DNA from: Diphasiastrum complanatum
Taxonomy: Eukaryota > Streptophyta > Lycopodiopsida > Lycopodiales > Lycopodiaceae
Length of the DNA: 64,000 bases
NCBI GenBank assembly: GCA_029204225.1
Contig: CM055105.1
Span: 48,245,688 to 48,309,687 of the forward strand
Direction of reading: 5' to 3'
Both the position numbers and the translations under genes were made by a program. Positions within the stretch are counted from its first letter, which is position 1, and every line of letters begins with the position of its first letter. Under the pieces are notes generated by a model that saw nothing but the letters and a program-made list of their open reading frames with translations, was not told where the DNA came from and did not search any database. Positions 21,095 to 31,827 of the stretch are shown here, one piece after another.

Positions 21095-21781
21095 TTCTTC
21101 TCCCCTTGAACTATGTTTGTCGTCAAAAGTGAAAACTAGGCCCAATTGTACTTTCCACGAATCATCATCCTCAATCCGACCCTTCCACCTAATCAAGCAC
21201 TCAGAGATAGAATGATTTTTCAATTGTTTACCTATGATCTTGAGTACTCTTTCAAGTTCCAAAGATACGTTAAGTGATAAATCTTTCAAATGGGTGAGAT
21301 CCTCATCAGATCCAACTATATCACCTTCATGTAAACTTAGTTTCTGTTAGCTTACATGAAGCACTGAATGAGCAGTCGACTTGTCCTCAAATCAAATTCG
21401 TAAGCTAAATAAATAATTTTCTTAATAGTTTGAAGTGATCTACAATATCTAGTAGACAAATTATAATGCTTTCTAGTACGCATAGTCCTAGAATCTTTTG
21501 GAATTTTAAGATATACCAAATTATCAACTTTAAATTTTTTTGGGAGATCTCTTAAAATCGGCATAGTGCTTAGCTCTGTCCTGAGCACTACGCATGATAT
21601 CACATGCCAATTGCAACAATTCTTACATATCATGTGGGAAATCTACAACTTTCTAGATTTACTAGACTTCGTCTCCACATTCACTAGAGATCTAGGTTGA
21701 AAATCATACATAAGCATAAATGAACTATAATATGTAGTACATAATATTTTCTATTATTGTAAGCAAACTCAATTAGAAAGT
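21095..21781 (-). pseudogene. Gypsy integrase C-terminus and chromodomain, unit 2
   Basis: This is the most readable unit. The minus strand runs from FLIEFAYNN and FMLMYDFQPRS (integrase core end) through LVYLKIPKDSRTMRTRKHYN (integrase C-terminal motif) to SECLIRWKGRIEDDDSW (chromodomain, thought to direct chromovirus insertion to heterochromatin). A purine tract then precedes LTR start TGTTATGTCC at 21094. Several frameshifts and stops show it is dead. Confidence 0.75.
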
Positions 21782-22035
21782 ACTAGAGGCTTCAGATTTT
21801 CATATTTGATCATTCTATTTGATTGCTCTTGGTTGTAAGATCCTAGTTTGCTAATCTAGATCAAGATTTGGTGACTAGTTTTGCATTGGATAGGTGTGTC
21901 AATCAATCAATCACTCTTGGAGCTTTAAGTAGGCTCATTTATGGTCCTTTGTACTATATTTTCAGCATTGACACGTGAAGACAACAATTTTATTTTGTGT
22001 CATCTTGATGAGTTTTTTGGTACATGGACATAACA

Positions 22036-22316
22036 TTCTTCCCCCTTTGAACTACGTTTGTCGTCAAAAGTGAAAACTAGGCCCAGATCTACTTTATGCT
22101 TTCAACTCTTTCCCACGAATCATCACCCTTAATCTGACCCTTCCACCTAATCAAGCACTCAGAGATAGAATGATTTTTCAACTGTTTACCTATGATCTTG
22201 AGTACTCTTTCAAGCTCCAAAGATACACTAAGTGATAAATCTTTCAAATGGGTAAGATCCTTATTAGATCCAACTATATCACCTTCATGTCTAAGAGGAA
22301 CATAGCATAATAACAT
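22036..22316 (-). pseudogene. Gypsy chromodomain, unit 3 (truncated)
   Basis: The minus strand carries GDIVGSNKDLTHL and SECLIRWKGQIKGDDSWE, a chromodomain matching units 1 and 2. Similarity stops near 22292, where the array ends. The integrase part is missing. Confidence 0.7.
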
Positions 22317-23507
22317 TTGTATGTTTCATATGAAGAAACAAAACGTTTTTGTTTACAAAGCTCTGCTAGCTTTCAGCCCTCTGCCTGACGAAAGTGTTTG
22401 CGAACACGAAAGATTCACGAACATCCAGACGAGAAGACATGAACAAGAAAGATTCGCGAACAAGAATCTTTTGCGATCTAGCAAGAGAAAGTCAAATGAC
22501 GCGACACAAAAAATGTCGTGAAACCTTTTTTGCCCTCACGCTCCAAAAAGTACCAGTAAGATCATGCAAGTACCCATAAATATCTGATCTGATGGCATGA
22601 TGTCAGCAGATACACTCTAGGTCGTGGCTAATCTGCCACTCTTGTAATTTTCTGATTAGTTGTAGATGCTTAATCACTCTAATCTTAAAGTTACAAAGAG
22701 CAACTATATACTTACTAGATGATACTTGAAAAAAAGATATAGCAAAGTAGTCTGATGCTAGCAAGCAATCAAGACGAAAAACACAGAGAAGAAGTCCATC
22801 TGCATGCGAGACGAGTTCTGTAAGTAGGATCCACAGGATCCACAAGTTCGCTAGTAAGCAAGACACTACTCGTGAGAGAACTGTATTTCTCTCACGCCAA
22901 CGCACTGCGTGGATCTGCATGCAGTGCTTGAGGAATCAAAGACAATCAATAGATGATCTGGTAGCCATTGTGTACATGTCATTTTTCATGTCTGATCTTG
23001 AATGAAAATGTGTCTTTTGTTATTCGTGTGTCTGATTCTCTCATTCATTTAATTCTGCACATTGGTTGAAATTTTGTTGAATGCTACATTAATTCATAAA
23101 CGTAGATCAGCAGTGCCTGACTACATTCTGGAGGACTGTAGGAGTGATTCAGTTGGCAGTGTTCAATGATCAGATCTGAACTCCAACTGCATTGCATTGC
23201 ATCGTTTGCTTTGCTTTCGCGATTCCTTTGATCGATTCGCATCATCATAACTACTATTGTGAGAAATATTAGATCCAACTATTGAGAACATCATGCATTT
23301 GATCATAAACATCATAGCAATATTTTCTTAGAGAAAATGCATTGTGAATTCAAACGCTCAAATTGATTGCATAGTTTTCCACAAGAGTCTAGGAAGGTCA
23401 ATTGAGTGTTTATATATAACCATCATAATCAAAAAACAAGCTTTACCAATTAAAGTGCCACTCATGAAAAGACATAAATATCAAAGAGTTGTCTTAAAAA
23501 GATCAAC
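22317..23507. other. No supported gene
   Basis: Short open frames only, without motifs. Nothing recognisable is seen in either orientation between the array end and the hAT remnant. Confidence 0.4.
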
Positions 23508-24499
23508 TCACAACACTACCACTGATTGTACGCCTGTCTTTAAAGGCTTTCTTTCCATATCTAGAACACTCATTGTCACTCCACATCTATTAGCTTTCTT
23601 TCCATATCTAGAACACTCATTGTCACTCATCAATGAATCTAGAGTTTCTATGGAGACTAGAGTCCACCTTACATCTTTAATCATGTTTTGTCTTTCACAT
23701 TGTACTGTGCTTATATGAATAACAAGTACAACTTGCCAAAGTCTCATGATACTTGGAAAGCTACCTTGCCAACCTTTTGTCTTGCTAAAAATCCTCCATG
23801 ACTCTTTTATTGAGAAGCCTTCACAATTGAGATATAAAGTATCAATAAATCCAAATAATTTTTGCTTGCATCCCTCACTATCATAAGTAGCTACAACAGT
23901 GTTCAAGTCAATTCTTGTTCCCGGTTGAAGGTATTGAAATAGCTTCTCAAGCCACCTTGTTGCATTTGTTTCTCTTATGGTAGTGTCTTGTGCATAGTGT
24001 CATGGACTAAAGAGCTTGGCGGCATTAAAAACTTACAAGTCAGGAAATCTTAACTAAGATAATCAGCCAATCCTTGCACATATTCTTTTGCAAGGTTTAT
24101 GCATGTACCCAAAGAACCGTTTATACAAGGTCTTGTCCCTTTGATGAACCTCATGTAGATGTTGTGCTATGGCTAACAAAAATAAAAACTCAACACCTAC
24201 CATTCGATTAGTGTATGATGAATAATCAACATTTCTTGGCATTCAACATACATATTCAAAGAAAGGTCATGTTGTGCTACGAAGTACATAAGCTTCGTGG
24301 TTGTAATAACTCTTTCTATATTGGCATCATCCACCTCTATAATGTGGTGTGTAATGGATTTGGCTTGTTTTTCCACTTCACATGACCATCCAAGCCAATT
24401 TATGACCACTAGACCTTGCATGTGTGACAATGGCATCATGTTGCATGTTCTTACAACCATCCCCTGTCCCCCATGGCCCCAATATTTTGTATATCTCAC
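23508..24499 (-). pseudogene. hAT-family transposase remnant with internal deletion
   Basis: The downstream minus-strand frame (about 24000-23508) contains ETNATRWLEKLFQYLQPG and then SFPSIMRLWQVVLV, QCERQNMIKD and SIETLDSLM. The last three match the C-terminal dimerisation region of hAT transposases (consensus FP.L..LA..L.IP.S...CER, then ETLD.LM). The upstream piece (24499-24197) has ERVITTTKLMYFVAQHDLSL, resembling the segment before the catalytic core in the DUF4371-type hAT group. The central core and its acidic residues are not visible. This is therefore an internally deleted, dead copy. Confidence 0.6.
23546..23630. repeat. 47 bp tandem duplication in the hAT remnant
   Basis: A block starting GCTTTCTTTCCATATC and containing CTCATTGTCACTC occurs at 23546 and again at 23593. 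It duplicates part of the hAT C-terminal frame. Confidence 0.8.
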
Positions 24500-24572
24500 A
24501 CCAGCTACATTTCATAATAGATTTGGCACTGTTGACAATACATCGAAGCCACAGATATTTTACTCTCCAAGC

Positions 24573-25721
24573 TGTTGGATTATTTTCCTTCTTACTAATC
24601 GACTAATCGATTTTAATCCTCATCCATTGTTTATCCAGTTCTACGAATTTTCCCGTGTTTTTACACAGTCTGCAGAAATACACGAAGTTTGACAACAGTG
24701 TCGAATTTTCTCTCTCTAAAATCTAGACATTTGTCACCTATTAGGAATCTCGTGTAAAAATGCAGTGTCGTCTTTTTCGCATTTTTCGCCTATCAGGAAT
24801 TGCGAGTTAAACTATAGAGTCGCATTTTTTCGCATTTTTTCAAAGTGTCTCAAATGTTACGGAAATGACTTTGGCAGAGTGTGTGGCTACCCCAATATTA
24901 AGAAAATGAGATTTTACGACACTGTCGTCTTTTTTCGCAAAAAGCCGACACTGTCGCCTGTGGCAGTTTTAGTTCATTTCTGCAGAGTGACAGTTTTAGT
25001 TCATTTATGCAGACAGACTGTTTACGACCAATTTTCACTGCTTATCAGCAATCAATTTCTGAGAAGGAACTGGATGAATGCTAACAAACACCAGCCAACT
25101 AGCAATCGCATTTGACGAACTTTTTCAAGTTTTGAAGTTCTTGATCAATAGATCAGCAAGTATTGAATAGTTAGCTCTCTCTCTTCCAAGCTTGCGAGCT
25201 TGAACACTCCTGAGCATTCTAGATCACTTCTTATAGTTGTTTAGAGATTGCTATTGAGCTTTCGCTTATCAGCATTGCGCTTCATTCAGACTTACATTTT
25301 GGCCGTTCAGAAATAGCTTAGAGTACGCGGCTTTGATCCGCAACTTGTTGTACTCATTTATATCTGTTTCACTTTCATACTAAATCAATACTATCTCTCA
25401 TTGCGTTCAACTTCGTCTCAGAATGTATGCGTTTCTATAGTTTTTCGCGACTAATTATTTGTTTAGTGATATATTTGTCTGATGTTTCGATGCTTAATGT
25501 TTGGCTATGTAATCACTACAGTACTAATGATTTCAAAGTTAGTTACTATAGGATCGAACATGATTTCTATCACTGTTGTTTTGTTCAAAATGGATAGGCG
25601 TAGTCATGCACAAAGAAAGAGGAAGATAGTTTATTCCACTGCGCAAGATAAGTTTTCTATCTTGTCAATCGAATATTTTTCATTCGAGTTCGACCTGTCT
25701 TTCACATATCTCTTTCCGACA
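24573..25721 (+). repeat. Probable 5' LTR of Copia-3
   Basis: About 1149 bp, TGT..ACA ends, directly followed by the primer site. Its last 170 bp or so recur at 28605-28779. Contains repeated words TTTTTCGCATTTTT around 24770-24840. Confidence 0.55.
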
Positions 25722-25733
25722 TGGTATCAGAGC
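25722..25733 (+). promoter_or_regulatory. Primer binding site of Copia-3
   Basis: TGGTATCAGAGC abuts the LTR end. A mutated duplicate, TGGTATGAGAGC, lies at 28780-28791. Confidence 0.85.
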
Positions 25734-25928
25734 ATTGATACTTCTTCAGGGCCTAATACTATTTCGATATCAAAGCAAAAGCTCTAATACTTGATATCTT
25801 TCACGATATCGAATTGATATCATATTCTTTAGCTCCTTTCATCGTTTCAGTATCAGAGAATTGATTTCTTGTTGTTGGCATTACTACATCTTAGCGTCAT
25901 CGATACAATCGACAAACTAAGTTCCAGA

Positions 25929-26900
25929 TGGATTCTTAAAGTAAAGCTGGTCTTATTGCAGACAAGCTGAATGGATTATCATTTGTGAAAATTTAAGACG
26001 AAGACGGTGCTAATCACCAACGAGTTATGGGATGTTGTTACAGGTACAGAAGTAAAACTTGAAGACGACACAAAAGACTCAAAGTGAAAATCGAAGGATG
26101 GCAATTATTCTCAATATATCAGATACACAAATTGGACACATAACTGAAGCTAAAACATCAAAAGACGTTTGGGACATCCTGAACTCACTATATGACGTGA
26201 GGGACGTAACTACTAGGTTATATCTACGAAGGAAATTCTTCACATTCAAGATGTCCAATGGTGATTCTCTTCAGAGTCACATTAACCAGTTTAAGAATCT
26301 CTTGCAACAGATGGCCGCTGTCGGATCAGTCATAGACGATCAAGACACAATTATGACATTGCTTTTAAGCTTGCCCTCTACATATGAGAACTATGTAGTG
26401 ATCATATCGACACACTTATATTTAACTCTTACTAGAGTTATCACTATGTTGCTGCAAGAAGACAATAGAAGAAGTCAAGACACTTTGTGTACTTCCTCCT
26501 CTCAGGCTCTATATGTCAACAAAGGCTCTAAGCAATATAAGTAGAAAAGCTCCAAGAAGGCTGCAATGAATCAAAAGCTGACTCAAAGTCAAGTACAATC
26601 ATCAAATCCACAGTCAAAGAAGAAGATGTTTTGTAGGTATTGCAAGCACAATAACCATGAGATCAAGGATTGCCAAATTCTCCAATCGAAGAATACAGCC
26701 AAGCAACCTTATCAACAAGCAAACACAGTTTCATCATCTCCCCATGTCAAAGTGGACAAAGGCGCATTCATGGTCAAAGGCCAAAGCGCATTTTTGGATG
26801 ATTCATAGTTTTTTTGATTCTGGAGCAACTCAACACATGACCAATCAATGTGAGATTTTCGACTCCTTAATTCCCTTACAACATGAAGAAATTTGTTTAA
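25929..26900 (+). pseudogene. Copia-3 gag and protease
   Basis: Gag starts near 25929 with stops in its first 130 bases. It is then readable at 26059-26544 with the UBN2-type core (KTSKDVWDILNSLYDV, then RRKFFTFKMSNGDSLQSHIN). After a TAG at 26542 a zinc knuckle CRYCKHNNHEIKDC lies at about 26630. The protease motif FFDSGATQHMTNQCE lies near 26812 in another phase. The DSGA catalytic triplet is intact, but the frame around it is broken. Confidence 0.8.
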
Positions 26901-27233
26901 CTTGGTGACAATAGTACTCACACTATTGAAGGTGAAGGTACTATAAGATTCTGATTCCAGCATGATCAATTCAAACTACTATCAAAGGTCTTATATGTTT
27001 ATAAACTCTCTACAAATCTGTTATCAATAAGTAGAATTACAAATTTAGATCATAAGGTAGAATTCGAATTTGATCAATACAAAATTATTGATAGGAGTAA
27101 TAAGAACCTTGCACTTGGCAAGAGGCAGAGTTACTTATATAGATTGGCACATTGTTATTCTGAGTCTAGTCAAGCCTTGAAATTCTCTGTTCTAGTCAAT
27201 AAATCATTACTATGACATCATCGCTTAGGACAC

Positions 27234-28115
27234 TTGAACTATGCATCTGTTTTGAACATGTCTAGACAAATTATGGTTCTTGATCTCGACTATCCTTCTG
27301 GTAAGGTCGATCTCCCTGTCTGTCATAGCTGCATCTTTGGAAAGCAGACTAGGATTTCTTTTAGATCAAACCATAGGCATGAAGCAAAAGGTCTGTTAGA
27401 TGTTGTTCATACATATATATGTGGACCTATGCAAACTCCTTCATTGCTAGATGCAAAGTATTTCATTACCTTTATTGACGAATTCTTTAGAAGAACAACT
27501 GTTTATTTCATTAAACAGAAATCAGAGGCTTTCATCAAATTCATACAATTCAAAGAGCATGCTGAGAATCAAACTGACAAACGAATCAAAGCACTGAGCT
27601 CAGATAACTGGGGAGAATACATCTCCATTGAATTCAAGGAGTATTGCCTTAACAACGACATTGAGCAACAATACATTATCTCCTATTCGCCTCAGTCAAA
27701 TGGTCTTGCTGAGAGAAAGAACAGAACTTTAGTTGAATCGATAAAGTGCATGTTATCACATGGGACACTTCCGAAGTCCTTCTGGGTTGAAGCTGTTTCA
27801 ACAACAACCTATATTCAGAACAGATGTCCTAATAAAGGTCTCTTAAACAAAATGCCATTTGAAGTTTGGACAGGTACCAAACCTTCTTTATCAAACCTAC
27901 GAATTTTTGGATGTACTGCTTTTGCGCATATACCTCATGATCTCAGGAAGAAGCTCGACTTCCAGAGTATCAGGTGTATTTTCATCAGCTCACTACTTCA
28001 GATCAAGCCTACAAGCTGTTCGATCCCATCGAGTCGAAGATATTTACTAGCTGGGATGTCATCTTCATCGAAGATCAGTTTCAAGACCTCAAAGAAAAAG
28101 GCAGTCCCCATGTAG
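27234..28115 (+). pseudogene. Copia-3 integrase
   Basis: The frame starts in the pre-integrase zinc region (HLNYASVL, then CHSCIFGKQTRISF) and continues through the integrase core. The first catalytic Asp is replaced by Tyr (HTYICGPM where HTDICGPM is usual, about 27424). The second is present (ALSSDNWGEY, with Gly changed to Trp), and the Glu is present in GLAERKNRTLVE. The core ends with PFEVWTGTKPSLSNLRIFGC, the usual end motif. Reading is lost after about 27985 by frameshift. Confidence 0.85.
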
Positions 28116-28379
28116 TCGACCTGTCAGATTCTCCTGACATATTAAACTTTCTAGTTCCTTAGTCGACAATTCCCATTGAAGGTCCAAGCTCTTCTACTTT
28201 TGACGAACAACAAATCAACACGAATCAGAAGATGATGATGTTGCAGTTCAGCAACTACAGTATGATGCAAATGATCAACTTCCTCTATTACCCAGAAGAT
28301 CTTCAAGAGCAAGCAAATCACCTAACCGGTATATCAACGAGTCTGTAGCCTACCTTGTTCAGGAACCGACGTCTGTCCA

Positions 28380-28604
28380 AGAGGCACTCAGGCAGCCCGA
28401 TTTAGATATCTGGAAAGAAGCTATGAATACAGAGTATTCATCTCTTATCAAGAACCATACATGGATAATTGTCGAATTACCTGCTAGTAGAAATGTAGTT
28501 GATTACAAATGGATTTTCAAAGTCAAGTACAATGCAGATGAAAGCATCAACATGAGAAAGGCACGACTTGTCGCCAGAGGATTTTCTCAGGTATACAACA
28601 TAAC
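28380..28604 (+). pseudogene. Copia-3 reverse transcriptase, N-terminal stub
   Basis: WKEAMNTEYSSLIKNHTW, then VDYKWIFKVKYNADES and KARLVARGFSQV, mark the start of a Copia RT. After GFSQV the normal YG.DY..TF continuation is missing, and the frame runs on into LTR sequence, marking a rearrangement joint at about 28600-28610. Confidence 0.85.
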
Positions 28605-29250
28605 TATAAGATCGAACATGATTTATATCACTATTGTTTTGTTCAAAATGGATAGGCGTAGTCATGCATGAAGAAAGAGGAAGATAGTTTATTCCACTAC
28701 GCAAGATAAGTTTTCTTTCTTGTCATTCGAATATTTTTCATTCGAGTTCGCCCTATCTTTCACATACCTCTTTCTGACATGGTATGAGAGCATTGATTCT
28801 TCTTTAGGGCCTAATACTATTTCGATATCAGAGCGAAAGCTCTAATTCTTGATATCTTTCATGATATCAAATTGATATGATATTCTTCAGTTCCTTTCAT
28901 CGTTTCAGTATCAGAGAATTGATTTATTGTTGTTGGCATTACTACATCTTAGCATCATCGATACAATCGACATACTAAGTTCCAGATAGATTCTCAAAGT
29001 AAAGCTGGTCTTATTGCAGACAAGCGGAATGGATCCAATTATCATTTGTGGAAATTTAAGATGAAGACTATGCTAATCGCCAACGAGTTATGAGATGTTG
29101 TTACAGGTACAAAAGTAAAACATGAAGATGACACAGAAGACTCAAAGTGAAAATCGAAGGATGGTAAAGCTTTCGCGCTTATTATCCTCAATATATCAAA
29201 TACACAGATTGGACACATAGCTTAAGCTAAAACTTCAAAAGACGTAAATT
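28605..29250 (+). repeat. Second copy of Copia-3 LTR end, primer site and gag start
   Basis: This block repeats 25545-26168 in direct orientation with scattered differences: LTR tail to 28779, mutated primer site, leader, and the opening of gag. It ends abruptly at about 29250. It has an extra stretch (AAAGCTTTCGCGCTTATTATC) absent from the first copy's gag start, so it derives from a sister element rather than a simple local copy. Confidence 0.85.
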
Positions 29251-29261
29251 TTTAGAGCAAA

Positions 29262-29325
29262 ACACAAAAATTAAGAGACCAAAGACAACTTGGATGCCAA
29301 GCTAACCAACTAAGCCAACTATCAC
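29262..29325 (-). mobile_element. tRNA-derived SINE head, 5' half only
   Basis: The minus strand reads TGGCTTAGTTGG, a perfect pol III A box, then GTTAGCTTGGCATCCAAG as in the better copy at 30697-30783. The B box that should follow is replaced by AT-rich sequence. Confidence 0.4.
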
Positions 29326-30696
29326 AAACAAATGAATTGATATGATATATAATATTTTTTTCCTTCTATAATCACTTACTAACATCAATATTGGCAATAT
29401 TATACCACATAAGCATAGCAAAAATTGGATCCTATAGACTCCTAGTTGTCCATTCACGTAGCACATGATAAAATATTATCCACACAATTTATCTACATTT
29501 ATCATTCACATTAATACCTATAATATAAGTGAGCCACATTTTGAATTTACAATTTTTTTGTTTGATCAACAATCAATGCTAGCCATGTATATCCTTTACA
29601 ATGAAGTACATTGTACTAGCATCATCATGTAAGACGTTCTCCACAAACAAAACTAGTCAAGAAGCAGCTTGTAGGCTCTTAGAATGGATTTTCATGGCAC
29701 CCCCCCTGCATTGAGAAGGATGTCACAAAACTCGACACACGTAGACAATGGCTAGTTATACAGATTGTGTTGGAATGAAGATTTCTCTCAAATGGATTTA
29801 GGGGTGGATGAGCTTGCAACAGTGCCCAGTGTTAGCTCCCATGTGGTCTCTAGTCTAATCATAGTAGGCCACAAAGTAGGCAATACATCTTCAACTTTGA
29901 AGACAATCCCACATGTTATTGTACTAATTGAGGTAGTGTTTTGCACATAGATAGTTGTTTTGTGTGTTACCTTTTTGATAGCAAATTGTCACTTGACCTT
30001 TTGCCTATGTCATAATTGGGTGAGTGGCCCTTAGGGTGTCCACTTAAGTGCTGAGTAGGCTAGGGGAGCATGAGTATGAATTGAGTGAGTGGCCCTTAGG
30101 GTGTCCACTCAAGTGATGAGTAGGCTAGGGGAGCATGAGTAGTAAATGAGGTATTGATATAATATCAAAATTTTCATATAGTAGTCATACTATAAATAAC
30201 CATCATGTATAGAAAATTTTGTTTATGTATTAATGCTCGCCAAAACTACCTTGACATATATAGTATTGAAAATTTATTTATTTCAAGTTCCAAATTATAA
30301 ATGGTATATAGCTAGAATTTGATAGTTCTAAAAAAAAATTGATTTAAAAGATAATGACAAACTTGACGTACACATATATGCCCAAAAAAAAAAAACATTG
30401 AACTATTAAAAAAAATGACATAATAGAAGGCCATGCACTTTTTAATGTTAAAAAACAAGATGATTGATACATCACAAAAAGAGTTGCTTGAAACAAGACA
30501 TTTAAGTTTTAAAATTAGAAAAAGAAAAAATCAAAGATTGCCTTCAAACCCACTTAAGAGTGACACCTCAGCCTTTAGCAAATGGTCATAACAGCTTACC
30601 GCCACTGTAGCAAAATTAGAAAGAGCTACTTTTGTGCTCAAACTCACCAAAGGAAAAACATGCTAGCTTTTTGCATATGATCACAATTAGTTAACT
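29326..30696. other. No supported gene
   Basis: AT-rich, with poly-A and poly-T runs. The only structure seen is the 65 bp tandem duplication at 30018-30145. Confidence 0.4.
30018..30145. repeat. 65 bp tandem duplication
   Basis: TGAGTGGCCCTTAGGGTGTC starts at 30021 and again at 30086, each copy continuing to GGGGAGCATGAGTA, with few differences. Confidence 0.85.
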
Positions 30697-30783
30697 TACC
30701 TCTTAGTGCATCTCGGTTTCCAAGGGGAGTTCGAACCTAGGACCAAAGGAACTTTGGATGCTAAGCTAACCAATTGAGCCCAC
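30697..30783 (-). mobile_element. tRNA-derived SINE head with A and B boxes
   Basis: Minus strand: A-box-like GGGCTCAATTGG, 32 bases, then B-box-like GGTTCGAACTCC. Spacing equals that of a tRNA without a long variable arm. No closed acceptor stem or CCA is evident, so a pol III SINE head is likelier than a tRNA gene. The shared stretch GGTTAGCTTNGCATCCAA links it to the half copy at 29262-29325. Confidence 0.5.
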
Positions 30784-31287
30784 CTCTTCACTTTTTTTAA
30801 CTGTTGCAGTTAGTTGGCAGATTCCCACTGACATGATCATAGTTTTTGCACCTTTTTTTTTAATGCCAAGATTTGGATTAATCTTAGTTTTAGTGCAAGC
30901 TTCGCTCTTGTTTGAGCTTACATTTGGTTAAACCCTCCCTTCGGGGACATATACATCTTTCTAATCAATGTACCTACTAGTTTTTTTATAAATAAATGCA
31001 CAAGGTGTTTCTTCTTCAATACATAACTTACCTCTTAGTGACAGAGCCAAAACAAATTCCCTGGTGCATTTATTCATAGGAAAAGTAGTAGGTACATTGA
31101 TGAAAAAGATATATATACACCCCGAAGGGGAAGTTTAAACAAAAGTAGGCTCAAACAAGAGCGAAGCTTCCAGTAAATTTAAGATTAATCCAATTCATGG
31201 CATTAAAAATAAAAGTGCATAAACTATGATGATGTCCGTGGGAGTCTACCAATTGACTGTAGTAGATCAAAAAAGTGAAGAGGTGGT
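30781..31287. repeat. Large imperfect inverted repeat (hairpin), arms about 220 bp
   Basis: The left arm (about 30781-31003) reads CACCTCTTCAC, then GATTAATCTTA, AAGCTTCGCTCTTGTTTGAG and AATCAATGTACCTACTA. The right arm (about 31062-31287) carries the reverse complements in mirrored order, ending GTGAAGAGGTGG. The loop is about 60 bp. No terminal TA or clear target duplication is visible. It could be a foldback/MITE-like element or an inverted duplication able to give hairpin RNA. Confidence 0.8.
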
Positions 31288-31601
31288 GAGTCGGCCAAAA
31301 GGTTTAACTGAACAACTTTGGTCCACTCCACGGTCAGACCCTACATTGGGACAGGGGCATCAAACTTTTATCCGACTAGCCGTCCATACACCCCTTGGGA
31401 TGCTTGGGAAGGGGAATATGGACACGTGGCTAATATCCAAGCGTTGGTCACCCCTCTATTATTGTTTTTTTTATTCTCTCTTTAAAACCCCATATTTTCT
31501 TTTTCCTTTTTATTACGAATTATTATAGTATCGATTCCTTTCTTTCCTTCCTTCCTGGTTTGGCATAGGTCGCCGAAGACGACCTCAATGAAGGAATATC
31601 C

Positions 31602-31657
31602 ATGGCGATGGCGATAGCCGAAGGCGCTTCTTCAGCGCATCGCATGCTGCCTTTAAG
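31602..31657 (+). CDS. Possible first exon of the host gene (or upstream ORF)
   Basis: An ATG in a GC-richer context opens MAMAIAEGASSAHRMLPL and runs into a strong donor, AAG|GTAAGG, at 31657/31658. It ends in phase 2, while the frame at 32389 needs phase 0, so a direct join is out of frame. Either an unseen small exon intervenes, or this is 5' UTR with a short upstream ORF and translation starts at 32389. Upstream, CTTTAAAA near 31489 could serve as a weak TATA element. Confidence 0.35.
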
Positions 31658-31827
31658 GTAAGGACCGATGGCCATGCCCCTCTCATCGGCTTGCTCACTC
31701 TCAGCGCATTCATTCATTCATTCACTAGGGATCTTACCCGCAGTTATATTGTTATAGATCATAGATGGATGAAGGACTGGCTAGCTTGCTCTCGGTGGTG
31801 ATTTGAAGCAGAAACAAGCATCAGCAT

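Larger units (their letters stand above)
8743..22292 (-). repeat. Tandem array of three Gypsy 3'-end units, two split by Copia elements
   Basis: A unit starting AGGCTTNAGATTTTCATATTT recurs at 8743, about 15248 and about 21782. Each unit carries LTR-like sequence, then a minus-strand polypurine tract, chromodomain and integrase C-terminal end. Unit 1 is 8743-9625 plus 15040-15247. Unit 2 is 15248-15357 plus 20814-21781. Removing the two inserted Copias gives lengths of about 1.09 and 1.08 kb. Unit 3 (21782-22292) lacks about 170 bp near 21966 and stops inside the chromodomain region. All units point the same way. Confidence 0.8.
24573..28604 (+). mobile_element. Copia element truncated inside RT, 'Copia-3'
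   Basis: A probable 5' LTR (24573-25721, TGTTGGAT..CCGACA) is followed by a primer site, gag, zinc knuckle, protease, integrase and the first part of RT in normal Ty1/Copia order. The sequence then switches at about 28605 to a second copy of its own LTR end. Stops, frameshifts and a mutated integrase residue show it is dead. The LTR start is inferred from the TGTTGG motif and its position; no complete partner LTR is present. Confidence 0.75.

Noticed and set aside
30697-30783. A genuine tRNA gene on the minus strand
   Set aside because: No convincing acceptor stem or anticodon arm could be drawn by eye and the B box has an extra or changed base; a SINE head fits better.
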